A DNA stretch of 64,000 nucleotides from positions 62,001 to 126,000 of the forward strand of contig NZ_RBWS01000012.1 in NCBI RefSeq assembly GCF_003627955.1, given 5' to 3'. Both the position numbers and the translations under genes were made by a program. Each line of letters begins with the position of its first letter. Position 1 is the first letter of the stretch. The notes beneath the pieces were generated by a model. It saw only the letters and a list, made by a program, of their open reading frames with translations, had not been told where the DNA came from and did not search any database. This document shows positions 1 to 8,658 of the stretch, piece by piece. Source of the DNA: Sphingobacterium puteale (lineage in GTDB: Bacteria; Bacteroidota; Bacteroidia; Sphingobacteriales; Sphingobacteriaceae).

Positions 1-1271
1 TTTCCCGTTCCAATTGCCGGAACATAACCATTTGAATACAGCACCGGTGTACGAATTGGTGAATAACCGAACAATACACCCCAAAAATCATCGTCTCCTA
101 AACCTGGGCTATTCCTTTTATTTAACGAACCTGAGACCCCTATTTTTAACACCGTACTTTTAGTCACGTTGATATCCGTATTCAAGCGGTAGTTATATCT
201 TTTGTAGTTTGCATTCGTATTGTAATCATTCCGCAAGGTTTCGTCTGTTTTATACATCCCCCCCTCATTAATGTAGCTTCCGGACAAAAAATAACGTGCG
301 GTAGCTCCCCCACCTGTCATATTTAGATTTGCACGGTAAGTCATTGCCCCGTCTTTTAACAAAAGATCTTTCCAGTTGACATTGGGATATAGATCAGGGT
401 CTAACCCCAAACGTAGGATTTCCAATTCCTCGGGCTGATAAATCGGTTCAAAATTCCGTGTAATACGTGCTTCATTCAAAAGATTGGCGTAGGTAACCCC
501 ATCTTCAAATTCAGGCGTAATGGTTCTAGTATTGTAAATATGTTCATCTTTGAAGTTGATACTAATCTTACCGTCCTTACCGCGCTTGGTTGTAATTAAA
601 ACAACACCGTTAGCTCCTTTTGAACCATAAATCGCGGTTACAGCTGCATCCTTAAGAATATTAATGGTTTCAATATCTTCAATATTAATATCGTTTATAT
701 CACGTTCAATATTATCCACCAATACCAGAGCGGAAGCTCCGCCACCAAAGGTCGAAATACCTCGGATCCAAAACTCGGTAATATTTTTACCCGGTTGCCC
801 AGACTGCATCATACCCAAGACACCCGGCGCATTTCCGATTAACGCATTACTTATACTTGATGTTGGATTCTTTGTCATGGTACTTAAATCAACGCTACTG
901 GTCGCAGCAGTCGATGTCAACTTTCTCTGTGTACCTGTACCAGTCACTACGACTTCTTCAAGCACACTACTCTCTGATTCTTTCAGCGTTACATTTACAG
1001 AACGATTATCTTTGACAAGTACTTCTTGCTTTACATAACCTACAGACGAGAACACAAGTGTCTTGTAACGTGCTACTTTTATCTTAAAGTTACCCTTATT
1101 ATCCGTTGTCGTTCCAAGACCAGGGGAGTCCTTAATCGAAATACTGACACCAATAATCGGTGTGCTTTTAGCGTCAACAACGGCGCCTGTTACTTCCAGC
1201 ATATCTTGTGCCGACACCCCAAAGCTGACACAGAGAAGCAACAAACAGGTTAGTAATATTTTATTTATCAT
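1..1271 (-). CDS. SusC-like TonB-dependent receptor, N-terminal part (cut by window edge)
   Basis: Outer-membrane receptor of the SusC/RagA type, which imports oligosaccharides or other large nutrients with energy from TonB. Seen: start MINKILLTCLL with a signal peptide ending near residue 22 (SAQ), a carboxypeptidase-regulatory-like beta domain at about 27-105, then the plug with its LEEVVVTGTG entry at about 105 and the SusC signature SKGANGVVLITTKRG near 223. The beta-barrel begins but about 600 C-terminal residues lie beyond base 1. ATG at 1271 is chosen because the signal peptide starts there. It follows the TIG/NHL lipoprotein gene by ten bases, so the two are probably one operon; the SusD partner is not in view. 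Substrate cannot be told from the sequence. Confidence 0.93.
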   Translation of the reverse strand, partial: MINKILLTCLLLLCVSFGVSAQDMLEVTGAVVDAKSTPIIGVSISIKDSPGLGTTTDNKGNFKIKVARYKTLVFSSVGYVKQEVLVKDNRSVNVTLKESESSVLEEVVVTGTGTQRKLTSTAATSSVDLSTMTKNPTSSISNALIGNAPGVLGMMQSGQPGKNITEFWIRGISTFGGGASALVLVDNIERDINDINIEDIETINILKDAAVTAIYGSKGANGVVLITTKRGKDGKISINFKDEHIYNTRTITPEFEDGVTYANLLNEARITRNFEPIYQPEELEILRLGLDPDLYPNVNWKDLLLKDGAMTYRANLNMTGGGATARYFLSGSYINEGGMYKTDETLRNDYNTNANYKRYNYRLNTDINVTKSTVLKIGVSGSLNKRNSPGLGDDDFWGVLFGYSPIRTPVLYSNGYVPAIGTG

Positions 1272-1281
1272 CTTATCCTAG

Positions 1282-2745
1282 TTAATTTTGGTTACTTTCA
1301 TCCATTTCTTCCAATGCAATTTTTCGGATACGTCTGTTTTCCCGATCTCCAATATAAAAGGCATGTTCCTCTTCACTATAAGCGATACCCGACGGACGGT
1401 CAAAGCGAGCTTCTTCACGCAAATCACCATTGACGTACCCATACGGATTACTGTTCAAGCTTGCACTCCCTCTACCAGCAAAAGTGGTTACGGCACCTTC
1501 CGGTGTAAGTTTACGAATCGCATGATTATTAAGGTCCGTAAAATAGAAGTCATACAGATCAGGCTTATTTGCATCTACATAATCCTGATTTTTCACGAAA
1601 ACCCCTTGGTAAGGTTGGTCGATCTGAGCTGACGATCCAACCCCATCCTTATAACCGCCTCCTCGTACCTTTCCACAAACCAAATAGGGCTGGTTAAATG
1701 TTTTTTTCTCCCAATTGTAGTCCGCCCGCATAATATAACCCCGGTTAACGATCATAATATAGGCGTAATTACCGGTTGGATGGATCAAGATCCTATATTC
1801 CCATTCCGGATCCTGAATCAGAAAGGGATTTGTATATTCCTTTTGCCCTAAACCTCCATTGAAATATTGATTCAGATCAAAACGATAAAACTCCCCTTTC
1901 GCGTAGCTATTAAAATACATTTCACCATTGACAGGATGAACGGAAGCACCATTACATTGCCGGCTCTTTGTCAAGACTTCTTTATCCAAGAAATTCCTCG
2001 CCCTCGAAAACAATAAATTAGAGTCGTCATTTTCTCCCCCCCTATCCTGGGCGACAATCATATAATTTTTGTCCAAAGTAAAATCTATACTGCGTGGACG
2101 ATCAAAATCCGATCTCCTCGTCGTTATGGTACTATCTTCAAAATTGATCAGATATAGACCGTTATTATTGTCAAATGTTACCCAAAGATGTTTTGGATTG
2201 ATCGGGTCAAACTTCATAAAAGAAGAAAGCCAAAAACCACTGGCCATCTTGGTCTGGTCCGGATCATTAAACTTACCATCTTTCCAAGGCTCATCACCGC
2301 GGGCATTTCTGTAACCAGCGAGCGTGGATACAACCAGTTTACGTTGGTATTCAAAGTTATTCTCCGCTTTCCCGATTACGGGTTTATCTTCTCCCCCTAC
2401 CCGCACTTCGATATCCCCCTTAAAAGCCTGCTTTGGCACCAGGCAATAAAGAGATTCGCCCAAGGCATTGATGACAACAGCCTTTTTTCCGCCGATATAG
2501 ACGGCGACATTTTTAGGATCATTACCAAAATTTTGTCCATAAATAATCAGACGCTGTCCCATACCACCTGATTTTGGGCTAAAATCAGACACGATAACTG
2601 GTTTAGTAGGATCAAAAGGCTTAGATTCTCCAATAATTGCTGTTGTATCGTTCTTGCAGGCCCAAATACCAAAGGTGAGAATCATAAAGACCCAGAGTCT
2701 ACCAAATCGGCACAAGGCTCTACTCGCTACTTGTTTTGTTCTCAT
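1282..2745 (-). CDS. TIG (IPT) and NHL-repeat surface lipoprotein
   Basis: Predicted lipoprotein of 487 residues: a hydrophobic stretch ends in a lipobox-like FGIWAC with Cys30. An IPT/TIG immunoglobulin-like domain spans roughly 48-120 (KPVIVSDFSPKSGG at its start). The rest (about 140-487) looks like an NHL-type beta-propeller, with strands such as FTDLNNHAIRKLTPEG and FDRPSGIAYSEEEHAFYIGD. Bacteroidetes proteins of this build are common next to SusC/SusD pairs and probably bind the ligand at the cell surface. The gene lies directly upstream of the SusC-like gene in the same direction. Function is inferred from architecture and context only. Confidence 0.85.
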   Translation of the reverse strand: MRTKQVASRALCRFGRLWVFMILTFGIWACKNDTTAIIGESKPFDPTKPVIVSDFSPKSGGMGQRLIIYGQNFGNDPKNVAVYIGGKKAVVINALGESLYCLVPKQAFKGDIEVRVGGEDKPVIGKAENNFEYQRKLVVSTLAGYRNARGDEPWKDGKFNDPDQTKMASGFWLSSFMKFDPINPKHLWVTFDNNNGLYLINFEDSTITTRRSDFDRPRSIDFTLDKNYMIVAQDRGGENDDSNLLFSRARNFLDKEVLTKSRQCNGASVHPVNGEMYFNSYAKGEFYRFDLNQYFNGGLGQKEYTNPFLIQDPEWEYRILIHPTGNYAYIMIVNRGYIMRADYNWEKKTFNQPYLVCGKVRGGGYKDGVGSSAQIDQPYQGVFVKNQDYVDANKPDLYDFYFTDLNNHAIRKLTPEGAVTTFAGRGSASLNSNPYGYVNGDLREEARFDRPSGIAYSEEEHAFYIGDRENRRIRKIALEEMDESNQN

Positions 2746-3616
2746 AAGTTATTAATTGGTTAAAATTTATTTCGAATACTTCTTTTTCAGTATCCCTGTG
2801 GACCGCTTCCGGATATTTTATCTTTAGGTTTACCTCCTTGAAGGTATCTCAGGGACTTAACTAGTTTTTCTTACATCGAAATTTTAGGACGAACGAATCG
2901 ATGCCCGCCCTTTTGAAGGGCAAACTCCTTTTAAAAATGTATACATAATTGATTATTTAAAATTAAAGCTAAATGGTATTAGCTTTTGACAGCTAAAAAA
3001 GACTTTATTGCAATAGCTTCAAAGTCTTCCTAATTTATTTAAATTACTTTTCTATTATTTTCTATTTTCCTTTTTCAGACTCCAAGGATTATAATCCCTG
3101 CAATTCTTAGCATAATGCTCTTCACTCGTTCAAATCGTTGCTACATCTAAGCTATATCGATTACTAGCATAATAATAACATTCATTCTTTCAGCAAAAAT
3201 TTAATAAGTATTTCTCTAATCCGTGTCTCTAAGTGTTTCCCTAAGGCGTTATATTCATATAATTGATTACTCAAAAGTAGCCAACGTAAAATTTTTGAGA
3301 CTATCGAATTATCTCAATAATCTGCGTATTTGTATCAAAACAAAACTCATAAACACAAAGAAATGTAAATCAATCAGTTGAAACAAAAAAATAGACTTGC
3401 AAATTGAATATTTTATTTTTTAATTTGAACCACTGTGATAAATAAAAAGGGGCATTTCCCAGTCAGAATCTAACGAATGTATACCTATCTGGTTGTACCG
3501 GATTAGGAACAGCTATACAAGGAACAGATTGAACATGCCCTATTTTGAGTGTTGCCAATGTTTACACTTATACGGACAATCCCCCCTGAGCATGCTGAGA
3601 CATATACTCAGAATTG
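2746..3616. other. 870-bp AT-rich region without a gene
   Basis: No convincing coding sequence on either strand. It contains a perfect hairpin AAAGCTAA-atggta-TTAGCTTT at 2965-2986, followed by a third AGCTAAAA at 2991, and a 12-bp palindrome GGATTATAATCC at 3086-3097. One TAnnTTTG-type box on the minus strand (TACTTTTG, 3272-3279) could start the SusC operon, but it has no well-spaced TTG partner. If it is used, the operon would have a leader of about 530 bases. Confidence 0.5.
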
Positions 3617-3952
3617 TTATTTTATAATTGCACGCGGATACTGGGTCAAATAATGGATGCTGCATCCAAATACTAATAGAACTGAAGCCAATACGCCAAT
3701 CAGCAATGCGGAGTCAGCCCCGAACGGGTTTAGCTCTACTAGTATCATCAGGTTAAAAAATATCAAAACAGCAAGGATCACTTTTCCCAGCCGCTCTTCT
3801 TTTTGATATCTCTTACTGTAACTAATCCGATAACTGGTCATAGATGCATGTAGCAACTGATCGGAAAACTTTGCTGAAGGCGCATCCAAAAGCTCCTGTT
3901 TCAATAACTCCGCTAGTGGATCAATATTTTTCATTTTCTCACGACTCATCAT
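3617..3952 (-). CDS. Small two-helix membrane protein, possible anti-sigma factor
   Basis: 111 residues, not assigned to a family. The N-terminal half (1-54) is charged and presumably cytoplasmic; two membrane helices follow at about 55-73 (GKVILAVLIFFNLMILVEL) and 82-104. The ATG overlaps the stop codon of the sigma-factor gene by four bases, which implies translational coupling. A small membrane protein coupled to an ECF sigma gene is a typical place for an anti-sigma factor, but no known anti-sigma zinc motif (HxxxCxxC) is present, so that role is inference from position only. Confidence 0.75.
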   Translation of the reverse strand: MMSREKMKNIDPLAELLKQELLDAPSAKFSDQLLHASMTSYRISYSKRYQKEERLGKVILAVLIFFNLMILVELNPFGADSALLIGVLASVLLVFGCSIHYLTQYPRAIIK

Positions 3953-4533
3953 AAATCTTTTATTTCATTCCCTAATAAGCTTCTTAGCGATTGTTCCAGT
4001 TTTTCTCGTCCCCTCATCAGCCTCATTTTGACCGCCGACTTTCCAATTCCTAGGATCTCCGCTATTTCTGAGATACTTTTTTCCCCCAGATAATGGAGTG
4101 TAACGGCCGACCTTTCTTCTTCTCCGAGTCTAGAAAGAGCCAGGTCAATATATCTTTTCCTGTCTGACTGAATAAGGCTGCTAATTTCTCTCTTTTCGTC
4201 GAGCAGATAGCTTTCGGTCCCGGAGTCCTCCGCTAGTTTTGTCGTTTCCAACCGCTTACTGTTTTTTTTAGTCAGGGCGGTATAGTAAACGATTTTATAT
4301 AGCCAAGTGGAAAACTTAGCCGCACTTCTAAATTGATCCAATGCCCGGAAGGCTTTCATAAACGAATCCTGTACCACTTCTTCAGCATCTTCGTTATTTC
4401 CGCAGATTTTAATCGCTAAGGTATATGCCAGCTTTTGATAAGTTGCTACCAAATATTCAAAGCCTTCACGCTTACCACCGATGGCTTTTTTTAAGTAATA
4501 ATCTTCATCTTTACGGTTTTTTCCGAACAGCAT
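3949..4533 (-). CDS. ECF-type RNA polymerase sigma factor
   Basis: Alternative sigma factor that directs RNA polymerase to a special promoter set. Seen: region 2 at roughly 20-88, with the NNEDAEEVVQDSFMKAF helix and the FSTWLYKIVYYTAL promoter-melting segment; region 4 at about 125-175, with the helix-turn-helix SISEIAEILGIGKSAVKMRLMRGREKL. Length of 194 is normal for ECF sigma factors. The ATG at 4533 is preferred to the in-frame TTG at 4545. It is not paired with a FecR-type anti-sigma gene; instead it overlaps a small two-helix membrane protein. The divergent DUF6249-like gene starts about 120 bases away and may be a target. Confidence 0.95.
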   Translation of the reverse strand: MLFGKNRKDEDYYLKKAIGGKREGFEYLVATYQKLAYTLAIKICGNNEDAEEVVQDSFMKAFRALDQFRSAAKFSTWLYKIVYYTALTKKNSKRLETTKLAEDSGTESYLLDEKREISSLIQSDRKRYIDLALSRLGEEERSAVTLHYLGEKSISEIAEILGIGKSAVKMRLMRGREKLEQSLRSLLGNEIKDL

Positions 4534-4653
4534 GCCTGTAGCCAAATTATTTATAAGTACTACTACTTAGACTATCAGAAAAAAATAGTGGTCACAATGT
4601 GACCACTTGTCCATAAATTCAGTCCTATCAGGAAATTAATAAAAAAAATTGAA

Positions 4654-4992
4654 ATGGAAACTACATCAGCAGCATTATTTATATCCATCTCTCTGGTCGT
4701 ATTTGGGATTAGCTACTACTACTTTACCACTAGACATAAGGAGCGTATGGAAATCATAGAAAGGGGGCTTTCACCAGACTATTTTAAAAACCAATCTAAC
4801 TTTTTGCCGATGCTATTGGTACTCGGCTTAAGCAGTGTCGGAGTTGCACTTGGACTGGCCGTGGGGCTTGCCCTATGCGATTTCTTCCCCACAAAAAAAT
4901 TCCTAATCATCGGACTTTGCATCTTCATGGGGCTCGGCCTCTCGCTCATCATGTCTTATCTGGTACTGAAAAATACTCAAAAAAAAGGGTAA
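4654..4992 (+). CDS. DUF6249-like small membrane protein
   Basis: 112 residues: a first membrane helix at about 6-24, then the charged motif RHKERMEIIERGL at about 27-39, then two helices at about 50-72 and 83-105. The motif and layout match the DUF6249 family, which in Bacteroidetes often accompanies ECF sigma factors. It is transcribed away from the sigma gene, and the serine hydrolase follows 50 bases downstream. Molecular function is unknown. Confidence 0.75.
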   Translation: METTSAALFISISLVVFGISYYYFTTRHKERMEIIERGLSPDYFKNQSNFLPMLLVLGLSSVGVALGLAVGLALCDFFPTKKFLIIGLCIFMGLGLSLIMSYLVLKNTQKKG

Positions 4993-5042
4993 ACGCACTT
5001 TTTTACAATTAACATTTAGTTTTTACAATAACCTATAAATAA

Positions 5043-6686
5043 ATGAAAACCTCATTACTAGCATCGCTATGCTTTATTTTTTCACTTCTCATCCAAGTTA
5101 TAACGCTCGCACAAACCAACCAGCAGCAGTTTGATTCTCTTACTAATCTCCAATTCCATAAAGATGGAGCTGGCACTGTAGTATACCTAAGCAGAGGCAA
5201 CGAGACTCTTTATCAGAAGGCGTTTGGTAAAGCCAACATAGAACTTGATGTCGCGATGACGTCGGAACACGTGTTTCGTCTGGGGTCAGTGACCAAGCAG
5301 TTTACCGCAGTGCTAATCTTGCTCCTTCAAGAGCAGGGCAAGTTGTCGATCCAGGACGACATCCGCAAATACATACCAGATTTCCCCGAGAAGCAGAAAG
5401 TGATCACGATTGAAGCCTTGTTGACCCATACCTCGGGAGTCATTAACTATACCGGACTGCAGAGCTTTACTGAAGAACTTAAACGGAAAGACCTAAGTCC
5501 AAAACAGCTGGTGGATTTATTCAAATTGGAACCACTGAAATATGATCCTGGTTCGGATTACGAATATTCCAACTCTGGGTATGTCTTGCTGGGCTATATC
5601 ATTGAACAAATAACGGGAAAGAGCTATGCGGAATTTACTTATGAAACGATTTTCAAGCCTTTAGGAATGAATCATTCCTATTATGATAGCCCGACTAGGA
5701 TCATACCAGGCAGGGTATCAGGATATGTCCAGCGAAATGGTGCATACCGTAACGCAGACTACCTGAGCATGAATCTTCCCTATTCTGCCGGTTCGCTGAT
5801 GTCAACTGCTGGGGATTTGCAGAAATGGTACAGCAGCCTGTATGATGGCAAGTTGCTGAAACAAGAGACTATGAAAAAAGCGCAAACATCGTTTAAACTG
5901 AACAACGGGCGCTTAACAGGCTATGGTTATGGATGGGAAACAGGAAATGTCCAAGGAAGTCCTAGCGTAAAACATGTAGGCGTGGTCAATGGTTTTTTTG
6001 CTTATGCAGCTTATCTACCATTGGAAAACCTTTCTATTTCCATACTCAGGAATTGCGATAGCCCCTATGAACCTGATATCCTGGCTTCCAAACTCCTAGC
6101 CGTGGCCTTAGGAAAACCATACGACTATAAGCCCGTTAAATTAAAATCGTCTGAACTTGAGGTGTTTCAGGGTGTATATAATGTTAAAAATAGCGGCAAA
6201 CATTCTGTACGGTTGCAAGACGGAAACCTAATGTATTATTATCTAGGTGGCCCAAAAACTCGTTTGGTTTCCTACGGAAAGGATCAGTTCGTGATGGGAA
6301 ATAGTCTGAACACGTTGAAATTTACTAGAGATGAAAAAGGTAACTTAGATGGTTTTACGACAAGCGGTACAGGTATGCCTAGCTCGGCTGTTAGAGAAAA
6401 CATCGTCTTGAAAGCTCAGCCGAAAATCAAAGTTTCCAAGGCACAATTAGAGAAATACATCGGAAAGTATCAGTTCAATTTTGGGCCGGTATTTGAAGTG
6501 CTCCTGGAAAACAATATCCTTTATGGAAAAGTAGGTAACGACAGAAAAGAACTGGTACCATTTGACAAACACAAGTTCTACGCTCGGGATTTGGATGCGG
6601 TCATTGTTTTTAACGTAGATGGTAAAGGAACAGTCATTAGTCTGACCAAAACTCAGAATAGTGATATGGTCGCTAAGAAAATTTAG
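5043..6686 (+). CDS. Serine hydrolase of the beta-lactamase class C / penicillin-binding family
   Basis: Exported 547-residue hydrolase. A signal peptide (1-24, ending TLAQ) is followed by the beta-lactamase-like domain, with catalytic Ser82-x-x-Lys85 (SVTK), Tyr175-Ser176-Asn177 (YSN), and His310-Val311-Gly312 in place of the KTG box. After about residue 360 there are two beta-rich C-terminal segments of the type found in DUF3471-bearing esterases and peptidases. HVG instead of KTG is common in esterases and D-aminopeptidases of this fold, so antibiotic resistance should not be assumed. It lies downstream of the small membrane protein and may share its transcript. Confidence 0.92.
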   Translation: MKTSLLASLCFIFSLLIQVITLAQTNQQQFDSLTNLQFHKDGAGTVVYLSRGNETLYQKAFGKANIELDVAMTSEHVFRLGSVTKQFTAVLILLLQEQGKLSIQDDIRKYIPDFPEKQKVITIEALLTHTSGVINYTGLQSFTEELKRKDLSPKQLVDLFKLEPLKYDPGSDYEYSNSGYVLLGYIIEQITGKSYAEFTYETIFKPLGMNHSYYDSPTRIIPGRVSGYVQRNGAYRNADYLSMNLPYSAGSLMSTAGDLQKWYSSLYDGKLLKQETMKKAQTSFKLNNGRLTGYGYGWETGNVQGSPSVKHVGVVNGFFAYAAYLPLENLSISILRNCDSPYEPDILASKLLAVALGKPYDYKPVKLKSSELEVFQGVYNVKNSGKHSVRLQDGNLMYYYLGGPKTRLVSYGKDQFVMGNSLNTLKFTRDEKGNLDGFTTSGTGMPSSAVRENIVLKAQPKIKVSKAQLEKYIGKYQFNFGPVFEVLLENNILYGKVGNDRKELVPFDKHKFYARDLDAVIVFNVDGKGTVISLTKTQNSDMVAKKI

Positions 6687-6836
6687 CAGCAGTATAGTTA
6701 GACGACCAGGTTGTCATTTAGAGGTCAAATTGCCGAACCTCAAAGATAAGTTACTTGTGAAAATTAGAGTTGATATGCTGTAGATAAGTTATTTGCTGGC
6801 TTATTAAAACTGGATTTACTTTACATAAATGCGGGT

Positions 6837-6872
6837 ATTTACAATACACGCTATATTTACAATACACGCTAT
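6837..6872. repeat. Exact tandem duplication of an 18-bp unit
   Basis: ATTTACAATACACGCTAT occurs twice head to tail (6837-6854 and 6855-6872) and a third copy begins with ATT. It is noncoding and probably arose by replication slippage; no function is evident. Confidence 0.8.
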
Positions 6873-6990
6873 ATTGTTTGCCTATTATACCCTGAAAAAC
6901 CAAAATTGGATGGCTTGACTTATCGAGTACCCTGACACAATGGCCTTCTAGAAGTTATTCTCCTGATTAACAGAAAAGTAAGAAACAAAA

Positions 6991-7024
6991 AAAAGGAGGC
7001 ACCTGGTAAGCAGTGTCTCCTTTT
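6991..7024 (-). terminator. Rho-independent terminator after tRNA-Glu
   Basis: On the minus strand AAAAGGAGACAC pairs with GTGCCTCCTTTT (one mismatch) around a ten-base loop, and the 3' arm runs into a T tract. It begins directly after the tRNA 3' end. Confidence 0.8.
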
Positions 7025-7025
7025 G

Positions 7026-7097
7026 TAGCCCGTAGGGGAATCGAACCCCTGTTTCAAGAATGAAAATCTTGCGTCCTAACCCCTAGACGAACGGGCC
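7026..7097 (-). tRNA. tRNA-Glu (anticodon TTC)
   Basis: A 72-base cloverleaf. The acceptor stem GGCCCGT/ACGGGCT begins with a G-T wobble. The anticodon stem CAAGA/TCTTG encloses loop TTTTCAT, giving anticodon TTC for glutamate. The T arm is CAGGGGTTCGATTCCCCTA. CCA is not encoded; A is the discriminator base. It lies alone, downstream of purD on the same strand. Confidence 0.95.
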
Positions 7098-7188
7098 ATT
7101 TTTAATGCAACTCCAAAAGCTTTCTTGTTTTTGGAGTTGCAAATATAGACCTTAAAATTATTATTACAAAAATAATTTTAAATATTTT

Positions 7189-8463
7189 TTAGATGAGGTC
7201 AAAACCGATGTCACGTCTGAAGTATTTTCCTTCAAAATAAATTCTTCCGGCATCAGCAGTAGCCTGTTGAAGAGCATCAAAAAGTGAGTCTTGTAATGTC
7301 GTAACGGCAATTACACGTCCACCGGCAGTGACAACCTTACCATCCTGCTCCTTGGTTCCTGCTTGGAATACAATAGATTCTTTGACATTTTCGATATTCG
7401 CGATTTCTTTTCCAGATTCATAGGCTCCAGGGTAACCTCCAGCCACTAACATCACCGTAACAGCTGTTTTTGGAGAAACCGTATAAGAACGTTGGTCTAA
7501 ATTTCCTTGCGCAACGCCTTCCAACAGATCCAACAGATCAGATTCAATTCGTGGCAATACAGATTCTGTTTCAGGATCACCCATACGCACATTATATTCA
7601 ATGACATAGGGTTCACCATCAACATTCATCAAACCGATGAAAATAAAGCCTTTATACGGAATACCATCTTTCTTCAGCCCTTCTACAGTTGGTTTGATGA
7701 TACGTTCTTCCACTTTATTCAAAAATGTTTCGTCAGCAAAAGGTACAGGAGAAATAGAGCCCATTCCGCCTGTATTTAGACCTGTATCACCCTCTCCGAT
7801 ACGTTTGTAATCTTTTGCAGAAGGAAGTACCTTATAGGAGTTTCCATCCGTCAAGACAAATACCGAGAGTTCAATTCCTTTTAAAAATTCCTCCACCACA
7901 ACGACGCGACTTGCCTCTCCGAATTTAGAGTCAGCAATCATTGCTTTCAGTTCGGCTTTTGCATCTTCGAGTGTTTCACAGATCAAAACACCTTTTCCCG
8001 CAGCTAATCCGTCAGCCTTAAGCACAATCGGTAATTTTTGGCTCTCCAGATAAACCAATCCTTCAGCAAGCGAGTCTGCATCAAAAGAACGAGAAGCGGC
8101 GGTAGGCACGCCATGGCGATCCATAAATTGTTTCGAAAAATCTTTTGAACCTTCTAATTGGGCACCTTCTTGTTGTGGGCCTATGACAGGAATATTTTTT
8201 AAATCTGTCCGGTTCAAAAAATAATCATGAATACCTTTCACCAAAGGTTCTTCTGGTCCCACCAACACCATTTGTATCGCATTTTCCAAAACAAAGGATG
8301 CGATAGCTTCAAAATCAGTAACTTTAATATTTACATTTTGTCCATATGCTCCTGTACCAGCGTTTCCTGGAGCAATAAACAATTGATCTAAACGTGGACT
8401 TTTCGATAGTTTATAGGCGAAGGCGGATTCACGACCTCCTGAACCGATTATTAGGATATTCAT
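7189..8463 (-). CDS. purD: Phosphoribosylamine--glycine ligase (GAR synthetase)
   Basis: Joins glycine to 5-phosphoribosylamine with ATP, the second step of purine synthesis, in the cytosol. 424 residues, the usual length. Seen: N-terminal GSGGRES at 7-13, GPEEP at 69-73, the ATP-grasp lysine motif KADGLAAGKG at 149-158, NTGGMGSISPVP near 230 and EYNVRMGDPE near 287. It stands apart from other pur genes. A TATCTTTG promoter box ends four bases before the ATG, so the mRNA may have almost no leader. Divergent from the macroglobulin-like surface protein gene. Confidence 0.97.
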   Translation of the reverse strand: MNILIIGSGGRESAFAYKLSKSPRLDQLFIAPGNAGTGAYGQNVNIKVTDFEAIASFVLENAIQMVLVGPEEPLVKGIHDYFLNRTDLKNIPVIGPQQEGAQLEGSKDFSKQFMDRHGVPTAASRSFDADSLAEGLVYLESQKLPIVLKADGLAAGKGVLICETLEDAKAELKAMIADSKFGEASRVVVVEEFLKGIELSVFVLTDGNSYKVLPSAKDYKRIGEGDTGLNTGGMGSISPVPFADETFLNKVEERIIKPTVEGLKKDGIPYKGFIFIGLMNVDGEPYVIEYNVRMGDPETESVLPRIESDLLDLLEGVAQGNLDQRSYTVSPKTAVTVMLVAGGYPGAYESGKEIANIENVKESIVFQAGTKEQDGKVVTAGGRVIAVTTLQDSLFDALQQATADAGRIYFEGKYFRRDIGFDLI

Positions 8464-8467
8464 AGCA

Positions 8468-8475
8468 CAAAGATA
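8468..8475 (-). promoter_or_regulatory. -7 promoter box of purD, almost touching the start codon
   Basis: TATCTTTG on the minus strand matches the Bacteroidetes -7 consensus TAnnTTTG. Only TGCT separates it from the purD ATG, so transcription should start within about two bases of the start codon. No well-placed TTG -33 element is visible. Confidence 0.6.
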
Positions 8476-8658
8476 TTTTTTTTATGCTAATTTTCAGACA
8501 TAAGATCATTCAAAAACGGATTTTATATTTATTTTCCAACTCAAAAGCGCCCTCATCCCAGTAATAGGAATTGCCAGATCTCTTTCATGCGATAATATTT
8601 TGATTTATAAGTTGATTAAAGGAAAAATATTTTCTAATTTTCAAGAAACATTAGTCAT

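Larger units (their letters stand above)
6687..7025. other. Intergenic region between serine hydrolase and tRNA-Glu
   Basis: 339 bases without a gene. It holds an exact 18-bp tandem duplication at 6837-6872 and the tRNA terminator hairpin at 6991-7024. No clear terminator for the serine hydrolase gene is visible. Confidence 0.5.

Noticed and set aside
664..1253. Plus-strand open frames inside the first gene
   Set aside because: They are antisense to a SusC-like reading frame that is unmistakable on the minus strand.
5043..6686. Beta-lactamase resistance gene
   Set aside because: Third active-site box is HVG, not KTG, and the C-terminal extension fits esterases and peptidases; no evidence for lactam hydrolysis.
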